From contig MAEX01000015.1 in NCBI GenBank assembly GCA_002013415.1, forward strand, positions 1-64,000: a stretch of DNA of 64,000 nucleotides, written 5' to 3'. The translations under genes were made by a program, and so were the position numbers. The notes beneath the pieces are model-generated. The model was not told the DNA's origin. It saw only the letters and a list, made by a program, of their open reading frames with translations, and did no database searches. This stretch comes from Mycobacterium sp. D16Q14. Its GTDB lineage: Bacteria > Actinomycetota > Actinomycetes > Mycobacteriales > Mycobacteriaceae. Within the stretch, counting starts at the first letter, position 1. Each line of letters begins with the position of its first letter. Shown here one piece after another: positions 17,609-25,848 of the stretch.

Positions 17609-17644
17609 TTGACGACAATGGGACAGTCATGTCCTAATTGTTGC
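17609..17644 (+). promoter_or_regulatory. Leaderless exporter promoter with operator in the spacer
   Basis: TTGACG (17609-17614), an 18-base spacer, CCTAAT (17633-17638), then six bases and the GTG at 17645. The spacer is largely filled by GGACA-gtca-TGTCC (17621-17634), a 5+5 inverted repeat. A further half site, GGACATG, lies at 17587-17593. Repressor binding would block the polymerase directly. Confidence 0.65.
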
Positions 17645-19444
17645 GTGACCTCAACCACGGCGTCCCTACCGGCGGCCCAGCTCGGACGCCCATCCCGAGT
17701 GGCGATTCTCTGGGGGTTCGCCCGCCCGCACGCTCCCAAACTGGTTTTCGCGCTGTTTTTGGGATTGGGCGTGGCGGCCGCGGAACTGGCTACCCCGTTG
17801 GTCACTCGCTGGGTCTTGGACGCCATCGGTGCCAGCGGTAGCCGGTTCACTGAGCCGATACTCCTGCTCGCTGGCTTGATCGTGGCGGGCACCGTAATGA
17901 GCTGGTGCCAGTGGGTGGTTCTGGGCACTCTCGCCGAGAATGTCGTGTACGGCGCACGCCAGGGAATGGTGCAGCGGTTCCTTCTTGCGCGAGTGCTCCC
18001 GCTGCAGGCTCACCCGACTGGCGAACTGGTGACGCGTGTGACAAGCGATTCTGTTCTGCTCAGGGAGGCGGCGTCGTCAAGTGTCGTCGGGCTCGTGAAC
18101 AGCACGATTACCCTGTTTGGGACCCTGGTGATGATGGTCGTTCTGCATCCGCTGCTCGGTGGGGTGACGATCGGGGCCATCGCTGTGATCGCGCTGGTGT
18201 TCGTGGTGCTGATGCCGGGGATCGCCCGGGCGCAGGAGCGGGCCCAGGACTCGTTGGGCAATCTCGGCGGCGCGCTGGAGAGCACCCTGCGTGCGATCAA
18301 AACGGTCAAGGTGGCGGCTGCCGAGCACCGCCAAGCGGACGCACTGTTGGCACACGCCGCCGAGTCGAGGCAGTACGGTCTGCGCGCGGTCCGGCGCGAG
18401 GCGCTGGTGTGGAGTGTGGCCTTCTCCGGAATTCAGGCAGCCACCCTCATTATCGTCTGTGGTGGAGCCTATTTGGTGTCGACCGGCCAGATGACAATGT
18501 CCACCCTGGTGGCCTTTCTGCTTTATGCCGTGGGCCTACTCGGCCCGACCATGGAACTGAGCAACGATCTGGCCACGCTGCAAGCAGGCATAGCGGCCGC
18601 CGGCCGGATTCACGAAGTGCAAGTTTTGGACACCGAATTAGACTCGATCACTCCACCAGTGAGCCGCGACGTGAACCCGGCGCCGGTGATCGCTTTCGAC
18701 CAGGTGACGGCTCGCTACCACGACGGTGGACCGACGATCCTTCACGATGTCAGCCTCGAGGTGCCCAGCCGTGGACACACCGCGATCGTGGGTCCCTCCG
18801 GTGCAGGCAAGACAACTCTTTTCTCGCTGATCCTCAAGTTCATTGATCCTGAGAGCGGCCGATTGTCGATGGCTGGAACACCGTACTGCGAGCTCGGCAT
18901 CGGCGAGATCCGGGGCAGACTGGGCTACGTCGAGCAGGATACTCCGCTGCTGCCAGGAAGCCTGCGTGACAACCTGGTATTTACCAACCCCGAAGCCGCG
19001 GAAGGCGATATCGCCGAAGTTCTGAGGCGGGTGCACCTGACCGAACTTGCCGAGGGACTCGATCAAGGCCTCGATACCGACGTGGCGGGCACGAATATCT
19101 CCGGCGGGCAGCGACAACGCATCGCTCTGGCCAGGGCCCTGCTCGGGAACCCTGAGGTGCTTCTGTTGGACGAGGCCACTGCCCAAATCGATGGCCTGAC
19201 CGAATCGGCAGTGCACCAGGTGATTCGGGAACAAGCATCGGCGGGGGCAGTGCTCACCATTGCGCATCGGCTATCCACGGTGATCGATGCGGACACCATT
19301 GTCGTCATGAACCAAGGGCAGATTGTCGACCGCGGTCGCCACTGCGACCTGTTGACCCGCTGCCCGCTGTATCGCCGCCTCGTTGACTCCTTGCGGCTCG
19401 ATACGCCCCACACCGGCGACTCCCTCGCCGCCACACGGAAGTGA
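17645..19444 (+). CDS. ABC multidrug-type exporter (fused membrane and ATPase domains)
   Basis: This 599-residue half-transporter has six membrane helices in the first 300 residues and a C-terminal ATPase: Walker A GPSGAGKTT at about residue 384, signature ISGGQRQR, Walker B LLLDEATAQID and switch TIAHRLS. It would work as a homodimer in the membrane to export hydrophobic compounds. GTG 17645 is inferred from the -10/start spacing; an ATG at 17618 is in frame but lies inside the promoter. It is followed after 10 bases by a broken DUF1275 gene, and controlled by the divergent TetR. Confidence 0.92.
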   Translation: MTSTTASLPAAQLGRPSRVAILWGFARPHAPKLVFALFLGLGVAAAELATPLVTRWVLDAIGASGSRFTEPILLLAGLIVAGTVMSWCQWVVLGTLAENVVYGARQGMVQRFLLARVLPLQAHPTGELVTRVTSDSVLLREAASSSVVGLVNSTITLFGTLVMMVVLHPLLGGVTIGAIAVIALVFVVLMPGIARAQERAQDSLGNLGGALESTLRAIKTVKVAAAEHRQADALLAHAAESRQYGLRAVRREALVWSVAFSGIQAATLIIVCGGAYLVSTGQMTMSTLVAFLLYAVGLLGPTMELSNDLATLQAGIAAAGRIHEVQVLDTELDSITPPVSRDVNPAPVIAFDQVTARYHDGGPTILHDVSLEVPSRGHTAIVGPSGAGKTTLFSLILKFIDPESGRLSMAGTPYCELGIGEIRGRLGYVEQDTPLLPGSLRDNLVFTNPEAAEGDIAEVLRRVHLTELAEGLDQGLDTDVAGTNISGGQRQRIALARALLGNPEVLLLDEATAQIDGLTESAVHQVIREQASAGAVLTIAHRLSTVIDADTIVVMNQGQIVDRGRHCDLLTRCPLYRRLVDSLRLDTPHTGDSLAATRK

Positions 19445-19454
19445 TTCCTAGACA

Positions 19455-20181
19455 ATGCCTTCGAAGACAGAGGCTGCGGCCGTCAAGCACTCTGCCTTGG
19501 GTCCCTTCCACGACCTAAGGGAGATGGCCCTGGGGGCACTTCCGGCCGTGCTCGCCGGCTCCACGGGTGCAGCGGCATGGCTTTACACCTCGGGGTGGTA
19601 CGTCACCTTCATGACAGGCAACACCGAGCGCCTAGTGCTCGAACATGTAAACGGCAATCACGCACTCGGACTTTCTGCCGCCGCAGCTGTCGGTGCTTTC
19701 CTCTTCGGTGTGAGCACAGCGACATTCGCCAGACTGTATCTGTGGCGCAAGGCCAGACACGGTGCCACGGTCGTGGCGACGGTGGCGGTTCACTGCGTGG
19801 CTATGTGATGTGCTACTCCCTGACGACGGGCCGCAGATCGGAGCGATACCTGTCCTGTGTCTGGCATTCGGCCTCGGCGCCCTCAACACGTCGATAAGCC
19901 GCCGGGGAGAAGTGGTCATGCCGCTTTCCTGCGTAACCGGAACATTGGTAAAGATCGGGCAGGGCGCATCCCTTCATCTGGCAGGAGTCACCAAATGGAC
20001 GTGGGTAGCTCACCTGACTATCTACTGCGGATTCCTGACTGGGGCTGCGATCGGCGGCATCGCTTTTACCTCCATCGGCATCCACAATGCGCTGCTCGCG
20101 CTATGGATCACCGCTTCCCTCGTCGCGTTAGCCGCCTGGCAACTGGACCATCTCCGATTCCTCACTCACGACGACAAATAA
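19455..20181 (+). pseudogene. DUF1275 (YoaK-like) membrane protein, frameshifted
   Basis: The first half (19455-19808) encodes helices with the family motif YVTFMTGNT and stops at TGA. The second half continues in the next frame with the expected LLPDDGPQIGAIPVLCLAFGLGALNTSISR, then VTGTLVKIGQ and three more helices to a TAA at 20181. Joined through a one-base shift near 19790-19810, the two make one protein of ordinary DUF1275 length (about 240 residues). Either a real disabled gene or an assembly error. The function of the family is unknown; the context suggests co-expression with the ABC exporter. Confidence 0.75.
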
Positions 20182-20225
20182 GGACGGCGCTACCCGGAGC
20201 TGCGGCATCACGCCGTCGGGCATGC

Positions 20226-20498
20226 GTGCCATGGGTTCCGCATCGTCGCGCCGGGACGGCGTTGCGCTACGGCGAGCGCCCCGTCAACTCCTTCATCCAC
20301 CCCGCTGGTCTGCCCATCAACACCTCCATCATCGAGGTGTTGCGACGACCAGTTGAATCCGCCCTGACTGCGGAGTCGTTGATTCCGCAGATCGATGACG
20401 AAGCGCTGAATACGTTGCGGGCGATCGAGTTTCAACTCGACTCCGCCGTCGGCCGTGAGGCTATCTATCGGCTGTCGGCTACCGCGCCATGTTGGTGA
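20226..20498 (+). CDS. Hypothetical 90-residue protein or gene remnant
   Basis: The frame from GTG 20226 to TGA 20498 has strongly G/C-biased third positions and reads as a plausible helical protein (SFIHPAGLPINTSIIEVLRRP, then EALNTLRAIEFQLDS). No family is recognised. It overlaps the last 20 bases of the convergent dnaB gene. The lack of a clear start, and its position at the junction of the accessory block and core genes, favour a remnant of a longer gene. Confidence 0.3.
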   Translation: MPWVPHRRAGTALRYGERPVNSFIHPAGLPINTSIIEVLRRPVESALTAESLIPQIDDEALNTLRAIEFQLDSAVGREAIYRLSATAPCW

Positions 20499-21855
20499 AG
20501 CGCGACAGGTGCAGCTGGTGGGCCACGGTGATCGTCGCCGTCGGGCCGTTACGGTGCTTACCCAGGATTAGGTCGGCCTCGCCGCCGCGCGGATCATCGC
20601 GCTCGAACGCATCGGGCCGGTGCAGCAGGATGACCATGTCGGCGTCCTGTTCCAGCGAGCCCGATTCACGAAGATCCGACACCTGCGGTCGCTTATCAGT
20701 GCGCTGCTCGGGACCACGGTTCAGCTGACTGATCGCGATGACCGGAACTTCGAGCTCCTTGGCCAAAAGCTTCAGATTTCGGGAGAACTCCGAGACTTCC
20801 TGCTGACGGGATTCGTGCTTCTTACCGGAGGTCATCAGCTGCAGGTAGTCCACCACCACCAGCTTGAGCCCGGCCTTCTGGTTGAGCCGTCGCGCCTTGG
20901 CGCGGATCTCCATCATCGTCAGGTTCGGGGAGTCGTCGATGTAGAGCGGGGCCTCGCTGATCTCACTCATCCGCCGCGCCAGCCGGGTCCAGTCGTCATC
21001 GCTCATCCGGCCCGAACGCATATCGCCCAGTTTGATCTTCGCCTCGGCCGAGAGTAGTCGCATGACGATCTCGGTCTTGCTCATTTCCAGCGAGAAGATG
21101 ACGCTGGGCAGCTGGTGCTTGATGGAACACGACCGCATAAAATCCAAACCCAGCGTCGATTTCCCGACACCAGGTCGCGCCGCCACGATGATCATCTGAC
21201 CCGGATGTAGACCGTTGGTGATCTCGTCCAGATCGGTGAAGCCTGTCGGCACACCCTTGGACATGCCGCCGGCGGACGCGATCGCATCGATCTCATCCAT
21301 CGTCGGCTGCAGCAGTTCTTCCAGAGGTACGTAGTCTTCCGACATTCGACGGTCGGTGACGTCGTAGACCTCGGCCTGGGCGCGGTCCACCACCTCAGCC
21401 ACATCGGCACCCTCGGCCCCGGCGTACCCGTACTGCACCACGCGGGTCCCGGCCTCCACGAGCCGGCGCAGCAGCGCCTTCTCGGCGACGATGCCCGCGT
21501 AGTACCCGGCGTTGGCGGCGGTCGGCACGGTGGAGATCAGCGTGTGCAGATACGGCGCCCCGCCCACCCGGCGCAGCTGCCCACGCCGGTCCAGCTCGGC
21601 GGCCACGGTCACCGCATCGGCGGGCTCGCCCCTGCCGTACAGATCGAGGACGGCCTCATACACACTCTGGTGATTGGGCCGGTAGAAATCGTGCGGCCGC
21701 AGCTTCTCCAGCACATCGGCGATGGCGTCCTTGGACAGCAGCATCCCGCCCAGCACGGACTGCTCGGCAGCCACATCCTGAGGGGGTTGACGGCCGAACT
21801 CCTCCTCGGGAGGGGCAACTGGACCGGACTGGCCTAGATCGTCGACTATTGCCAC
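20479..21855 (-). CDS. dnaB: Replicative DNA helicase DnaB
   Basis: This 458-residue protein has the DnaB N-terminal helical domain (PPQDVAAEQSVLGGML) and a RecA-like helicase domain with Walker A ARPGVGKST, Walker B KLVVVDYLQLM and the DnaB hexamer motif ISQLNRGPEQR. It unwinds DNA ahead of the replisome. There is no intein, unlike the M. tuberculosis gene. GTG start with GGAGGA upstream; the N-terminus matches other mycobacterial DnaB proteins. The gene follows rplI after a 460-bp gap with its own promoter region. Confidence 0.97.
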   Translation of the reverse strand: MAIVDDLGQSGPVAPPEEEFGRQPPQDVAAEQSVLGGMLLSKDAIADVLEKLRPHDFYRPNHQSVYEAVLDLYGRGEPADAVTVAAELDRRGQLRRVGGAPYLHTLISTVPTAANAGYYAGIVAEKALLRRLVEAGTRVVQYGYAGAEGADVAEVVDRAQAEVYDVTDRRMSEDYVPLEELLQPTMDEIDAIASAGGMSKGVPTGFTDLDEITNGLHPGQMIIVAARPGVGKSTLGLDFMRSCSIKHQLPSVIFSLEMSKTEIVMRLLSAEAKIKLGDMRSGRMSDDDWTRLARRMSEISEAPLYIDDSPNLTMMEIRAKARRLNQKAGLKLVVVDYLQLMTSGKKHESRQQEVSEFSRNLKLLAKELEVPVIAISQLNRGPEQRTDKRPQVSDLRESGSLEQDADMVILLHRPDAFERDDPRGGEADLILGKHRNGPTATITVAHQLHLSRFTNMAR

Positions 21856-22193
21856 GGCGCGCGGTCCTCCTACTCAACTCAGATCGAACGTATGTTCGCA
21901 GTCATGGTAACGACGGCGACTGACAATCCTCGTGGTCCCGGCGCGCCGCGGTAGACGTTAGATGTTGCTAGCGACCCTGCCAAGTGCACCTGTGGATGGG
22001 CCTGGGTATGGAGTGTGGACTACTGTCCAACCCGGTGTTAGGGGGTTGGGGACAACCTGGGGATAGCTACCTACAGTCCTGCACTTTTCCCAGTTGGCGG
22101 CCGGTTAACTAATTGACAGGACTGTGGATGGGAATCCGTTCGGCGTGTCGCATCAGGTTGCGTACTCGGGCGTGTTCTGTTACCCCTCTCAAC

Positions 22194-22212
22194 CCTCTAG
22201 GTTAACTAGAGG
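22194..22212. repeat. Inverted repeat CCTCTAG-GTTAA-CTAGAGG
   Basis: Perfect 7+7 palindrome with a 5-base centre in the dnaB-rplI gap. It has no T-run, and a GTTAAC sits in the middle. It could be an operator for the dnaB promoter; the binding protein is unknown. Confidence 0.45.
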
Positions 22213-22263
22213 TAGCTTCGCTGGAGTGGCACACGCGTACAATACGTTCGCCAGCAGATACGG

Positions 22264-22295
22264 CAACGGCGCCGCGGAAACCCGCGACGCCGTTG
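22264..22295 (-). terminator. Stem-loop terminator after rplI
   Basis: Two 14-base arms pair at 13 of 14 positions around an AAAC loop, 22 bases after the rplI stop. There is no U-run, as is common for mycobacterial terminators. It should end the rpsF-ssb-rpsR-rplI transcript before dnaB. Confidence 0.7.
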
Positions 22296-22317
22296 ACCCG
22301 GCAGTATTTCGGATCGA

Positions 22318-22773
22318 TCAGCCTGCGGCGACTACATCCACCGTGACCTTGGTTGCCACCCCGGCGTGCAGATGCACGTCCAGTGCGTACGAACCGATCT
22401 GCTTGATATGTGCCTTCGGCAAGGTGACGGTCCGCTTGTCCAGGTTCGGTCCACCGGCGGCCTTGATGGCGCCCACCACGTCAGCGGCGGTCACCGAACC
22501 GAACAGCTTGCCCTCGCCGGCAGTCTTCACCGTCAGCTTCACGGCACCCAGGCCCTCGATCGCCTGCTTGATCTCGTGGGCGTGCTCGACGCCACGGATC
22601 TCCTTGGCCTCGCGGGCGCGACGGATGTCGGTGGCCTGGCGCTCTGCACCACGGGTGGCAACAATCGCCAGTCCGCGGGGCAGCAGGTAGTTGCGTCCGT
22701 AACCGTCCTTGACCTCAACGGTGTCACCGGCAGTGCCGAGGTGCTCGACCTCGGTCGTCAGAATCAGCTTCAT
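22318..22773 (-). CDS. rplI: 50S ribosomal protein L9
   Basis: This 151-residue protein is a full-length L9. The N-terminal domain has [18 protein letters not shown], the rRNA-binding signature, followed by the long connecting helix and the C-terminal domain ending in [10 protein letters not shown]. It is the last gene of the ribosomal operon, 17 bases after rpsR, with a good ribosome site (GGAGGGACATCTG before ATG). Confidence 0.97.
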   Translation of the reverse strand: MKLILTTEVEHLGTAGDTVEVKDGYGRNYLLPRGLAIVATRGAERQATDIRRAREAKEIRGVEHAHEIKQAIEGLGAVKLTVKTAGEGKLFGSVTAADVVGAIKAAGGPNLDKRTVTLPKAHIKQIGSYALDVHLHAGVATKVTVDVVAAG

Positions 22774-22790
22774 CAGATGTCCCTCCGGTC

Positions 22791-23045
22791 CTACCGCGTC
22801 GCCGAGCTGAACGGCAGCAGGGCTACTTCGCGAGCGTTCTTCACCGCGATCGCGATGTCGCGCTGGTGCTGAACGCAGTTGCCGGTAACCCGGCGGGCAC
22901 GAATCTTGCCGCGCTCACTGATGTACGTGCGCAGCAGGTTGGTGTCCTTGTAATCGATGTTCAGCGCCTTCTTGGTGCAGAACGCGCACTTACGTGTCTT
23001 GACCGGCTTTTCCGGGGCAGGACGGCGCTTAGTCGTCTTGGCCAT
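22791..23045 (-). CDS. rpsR: 30S ribosomal protein S18, zinc-binding form
   Basis: This 84-residue S18 keeps the zinc ribbon cysteines (KCAFCTKK and a later Cys in [12 protein letters not shown]). It is therefore the Cys-containing form used when zinc is plentiful, as opposed to the zinc-free paralogue that mycobacteria often carry under Zur control elsewhere. S18 pairs with S6 on the small-subunit platform. It lies between ssb and rplI. Confidence 0.96.
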   Translation of the reverse strand: MAKTTKRRPAPEKPVKTRKCAFCTKKALNIDYKDTNLLRTYISERGKIRARRVTGNCVQHQRDIAIAVKNAREVALLPFSSATR

Positions 23046-23089
23046 GGTGAATCTCTTTCTTTCTAGCTAGATAAGTTGTGTCGCCCAGA

Positions 23090-23593
23090 TCAGAAGGGCG
23101 GTTCGTCGTCCGCTGCGGTGGAACCGGAGGCCGGGGCACTGCCCCACGGATCGTCGGCGGGCTCGCTGGGACGGGAAGCCCCGCCGCCACCTCCGCCGCC
23201 ACCGAAACCTCCACCACCGCCACCACCACGCGAGGCCTTGTTGACCTTGGCGGTCGCGTACCGCAGAGACGGGCCGATCTCGTCGACCTCGACCTCCATG
23301 ACGGTGCGCTTCTCGCCCTCGCGGGTTTCGAAGGAGCGCTGCTTGAGCCGACCAGTGACGATGACACGGGACCCTCGGGTCAGGCTCTCGGCCACATTCT
23401 CGGCGGCCTCACGCCAGATATTGCACCGCAGGAACAGCGCCTCTCCGTCCTTCCACTCCGAACTCTGTCGGTCGAAGATGCGGGGAGTCGACGCCACCGT
23501 GAAGTTGGCGACGGCGGCCCCCGACGGGGTGAAACGCAGTTCTGGATCGGCGGTCAAATTTCCGATGACCGTGATGGTGGTGTCACCTGCCAC
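23090..23593 (-). CDS. ssb: Single-stranded DNA-binding protein
   Basis: This 167-residue protein has an N-terminal OB fold ([17 protein letters not shown], then [18 protein letters not shown] and [21 protein letters not shown]), a Gly-rich linker and the acidic tail DDEPPF that recruits replication partners. The linker is two long Gly runs split by one Phe, coded by repetitive GGC/GGT triplets at about 23190-23235 that may be prone to slippage. It lies between rpsF and rpsR in the usual operon. Confidence 0.97.
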   Translation of the reverse strand: MAGDTTITVIGNLTADPELRFTPSGAAVANFTVASTPRIFDRQSSEWKDGEALFLRCNIWREAAENVAESLTRGSRVIVTGRLKQRSFETREGEKRTVMEVEVDEIGPSLRYATAKVNKASRGGGGGGGFGGGGGGGGASRPSEPADDPWGSAPASGSTAADDEPPF

Positions 23594-23667
23594 GGTTCCT
23601 CCTCGTGTCTGTCAGCTGGCGTGGTTAACCGGCAGCCTACGGAAGTCGACTGACTTCCGTAGGACCT

Positions 23668-23958
23668 CTAACGGGCTCCGGTGCGCAGGACCTTGGTCCG
23701 TAGCACGGACTCGTTGAGGCCAAGCTGGCGATCAAGCTCCGATACGGTGGCGGGCTCTGCGACCACGTCGATCACCGCGTAGATGCCCTCGGCATGCTTG
23801 GCGATCTCGTATGCAAGACGACGCTTGCCCCAGACCTCTACCTTCGAAACGGTTCCGCCGTCACCCCGGATAACGTTCAAGAACGTATCCAGCGATGGAG
23901 CTACGGTGCGCTCGTCAAGGGTTGGGTCGAGAATGACCATGATTTCGTACTGACGCAT
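23668..23958 (-). CDS. rpsF: 30S ribosomal protein S6
   Basis: This 96-residue protein is a full S6: [18 protein letters not shown], then [27 protein letters not shown] and a terminal [12 protein letters not shown]. It is the first gene of the rpsF-ssb-rpsR-rplI operon. An AGGAGGTGATGAG lies upstream of the ATG. A 129-bp gap separates it from the glycosyltransferase gene upstream and probably holds the operon promoter. Confidence 0.97.
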   Translation of the reverse strand: MRQYEIMVILDPTLDERTVAPSLDTFLNVIRGDGGTVSKVEVWGKRRLAYEIAKHAEGIYAVIDVVAEPATVSELDRQLGLNESVLRTKVLRTGAR

Positions 23959-24087
23959 GAGAAACTCATCACCTCCTGTGGTCTAGTGCGGCCACGGCGT
24001 ATCCGTGGCAGGAGAGTCGCCTGCGTCGGCAACCGGCCAAGGCTACCGCACAGCCCCCTGACCGGCGAAATCGCCCGACTGGAGGAA

Positions 24088-25848
24088 CTACGCGCGGGAG
24101 ATATGCGGTGTGGGCTTACGCGGCCGCAGCCAGGAGGGCAGCCATGCCGGGGCGTCGTCGGCGGCCCCGTCGCACGGCCCACCCGCCGGATCGTCGGTGT
24201 TGTCGCTGTGCGCGCGCACCACATCCTCGCTGGGGTGATAGATCTGGCGCAGCACCAAGGCGCACAGACCGATCACCGCGATGTCCCGCACCAGCACCGT
24301 GCCGGTGAACCACTGCTCGGGCAGTCCCTTGTTCTCCATACCCAGCAGGTAGTACATCCGTGGAATCCACACGAGCGCATCAACGGTCATCCATGCCAAC
24401 AGGATTCGGCGGTGCGGCAGCGCCACCACGGCCAGCGGCACCAGCCACAGCGAGAACTGCGGGCTCCACACCTTGTTGGTCAGCAGGAACACCGCCACCA
24501 CCAGGAAGGCCAGCTGCGCCACGCGCGGACGCCGCGGCGCCGTCAGCGCCACGTATCCGATACCTACGCAACAGATCCCGAACAGCACTGCCGAGACCGC
24601 GTTGAGAATGACCGGGGGTTCCCAGAAGCCCAGCGAGCCGTCGAAGCCCTGCCACCCCGTGAAGGATTTGAAGACGTTGTACAGCGAATCCATATCGTCG
24701 CCACGCCGGGTGTTGAGCCGGAAGAACTCCCCCCACCCTCGCGGAAAGAGCATCGCCACCGGCGCGTTCACCACTACCCAGCTGGCCAGCGCGGCGGCGG
24801 CGGTCTTCGAGAACTCGTGCATCTTGCCGCCCCGCAGGCTCACCAACAGCAGCGGAAACAGCAGCAGTACCGGGTAGAGCTTGGCGGACACCCCCAGCCC
24901 GATCAGCACACCGGCAAGCCAGGGTTTCTTGCGCGCCCACGCCAAGAGCGCCGTCATGCTGAAAGCCGTAGCGAGGGCATCGAAATTCGTGAAGATCTGG
25001 AAGATCACGATCGGAGACGCGGCGATCATCACCACATCCCAGGGACGTGTACGCGGGCTCAATCCCGCACTGGCCCAAATGGTCACCAGCCAGGCCAGCG
25101 CCAACCCGAAGGCCACGATGTTGAAGAACATCACGACTTCGGCGACGATGGGCAGCCCCAGCAGGTCGCTGGCCTGGGTGTACGTCTTGGCCAGAGCCAT
25201 CGCGGTGTACTGGTACACCCCGGTGACCACCGGGTACTCCATGTACCGGACCGCCGGGGTGCCGTCGTACTGAATCTTCTGATGCCCGCTCGAGTCGGTT
25301 TCCAGCCAGCTCGACTTGTACGGGAAGCGGCCCTGGTTCAAGAGCTCCGCGCCGTAGAGCGGCACGGTATCCGAATAGCACAGTTGGTAGTAGGCGCGGT
25401 TGTTGTCCCAATTGGCCACGCGCTGAGCACCATTGCCGGTTCCACTCTGCTGCAGACAGGGCGCCTTGCTGGTCCACCCCAGGATCAGGAACCCCAGCGC
25501 GATGATGAACACCACCCGCAGTGGCGTCCAGAACGGTTGCCTGCCGACCAGCGCGTGCCGACCTAGCGGTCCGCCGACCACCTCGGACAGCTCGGCACCC
25601 ATCACATCTGTGCGACTAGGGAAGTCACGGTCGTCGGCGCTGCGCAGGTCACCCGCGAGCTTTTCGGGAGACACCGTCGCACCCTGAATGTCGCCGGCGC
25701 TGCGGCTCACAGACTCCATGTCGCCGACGCTGCGGCTCACAGACTCCATGTCGCCGACGCTGCGGCTCACCGGCTCAATGTCGCCGATGGTGCGGCTCCG
25801 GGATTCTGCCGGCACCTGCCTACTGCCCCGGAGGTGGCGGTACGTCAC
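24088..25848 (-). CDS. GT87-type membrane mannosyltransferase-like protein (Rv0051 homologue)
   Basis: This 586-residue polytopic protein is a GT-C glycosyltransferase of the DUF2029/GT87 type: an extracytoplasmic loop after helix 1 (with YPPV-like EYPVVTGVYQY), about ten helices and a charged tail. Members use polyprenyl-phosphate sugars to build envelope glycolipids; the substrate here is unknown. The N-terminal 50 residues are a tandem repeat of ten residues (SVGDMESVSR) coded by a 30-bp DNA repeat. The GTG at 25848 overlaps ponA1 by 29 bases; a GTG at 25815 or a Met inside the repeat could be the true start. Confidence 0.85.
   Translation of the reverse strand: MTYRHLRGSRQVPAESRSRTIGDIEPVSRSVGDMESVSRSVGDMESVSRSAGDIQGATVSPEKLAGDLRSADDRDFPSRTDVMGAELSEVVGGPLGRHALVGRQPFWTPLRVVFIIALGFLILGWTSKAPCLQQSGTGNGAQRVANWDNNRAYYQLCYSDTVPLYGAELLNQGRFPYKSSWLETDSSGHQKIQYDGTPAVRYMEYPVVTGVYQYTAMALAKTYTQASDLLGLPIVAEVVMFFNIVAFGLALAWLVTIWASAGLSPRTRPWDVVMIAASPIVIFQIFTNFDALATAFSMTALLAWARKKPWLAGVLIGLGVSAKLYPVLLLFPLLLVSLRGGKMHEFSKTAAAALASWVVVNAPVAMLFPRGWGEFFRLNTRRGDDMDSLYNVFKSFTGWQGFDGSLGFWEPPVILNAVSAVLFGICCVGIGYVALTAPRRPRVAQLAFLVVAVFLLTNKVWSPQFSLWLVPLAVVALPHRRILLAWMTVDALVWIPRMYYLLGMENKGLPEQWFTGTVLVRDIAVIGLCALVLRQIYHPSEDVVRAHSDNTDDPAGGPCDGAADDAPAWLPSWLRPRKPTPHISRA
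25691..25800. repeat. 30-bp tandem repeat, 3.7 copies, in the GT87 gene
   Basis: Units start at 25691, 25721, 25751 and 25781 (the last partial). Units 1 and 2 differ at one base; unit 3 differs in its final third. Length 30 keeps the frame, so copy changes alter only the length of the cytoplasmic N-terminus. It is a likely VNTR typing locus. Confidence 0.9.

Larger units (their letters stand above)
21856..22317. other. Large dnaB-rplI intergenic region with DnaA-box-like repeats
   Basis: No gene is visible in these 462 bases. They contain an 11-base direct repeat CTGTGGATGGG at 21990-22000 and 22122-22132, and TGTGGACTA at 22014-22022, whose complement TAGTCCACA is one base from the mycobacterial DnaA box TTGTCCACA. 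Also present are a CCTCTAG inverted repeat and the rplI terminator. The dnaB promoter must lie here, on the minus strand. Confidence 0.45.

Noticed and set aside
23794..25566. 590-codon frame on the plus strand
   Set aside because: Antisense to the GT87 gene and rpsF; no domain and unlikely composition.
25691..25800. Possible CRISPR array
   Set aside because: The repeats are directly adjacent with no spacers and keep the reading frame of the GT87 gene.
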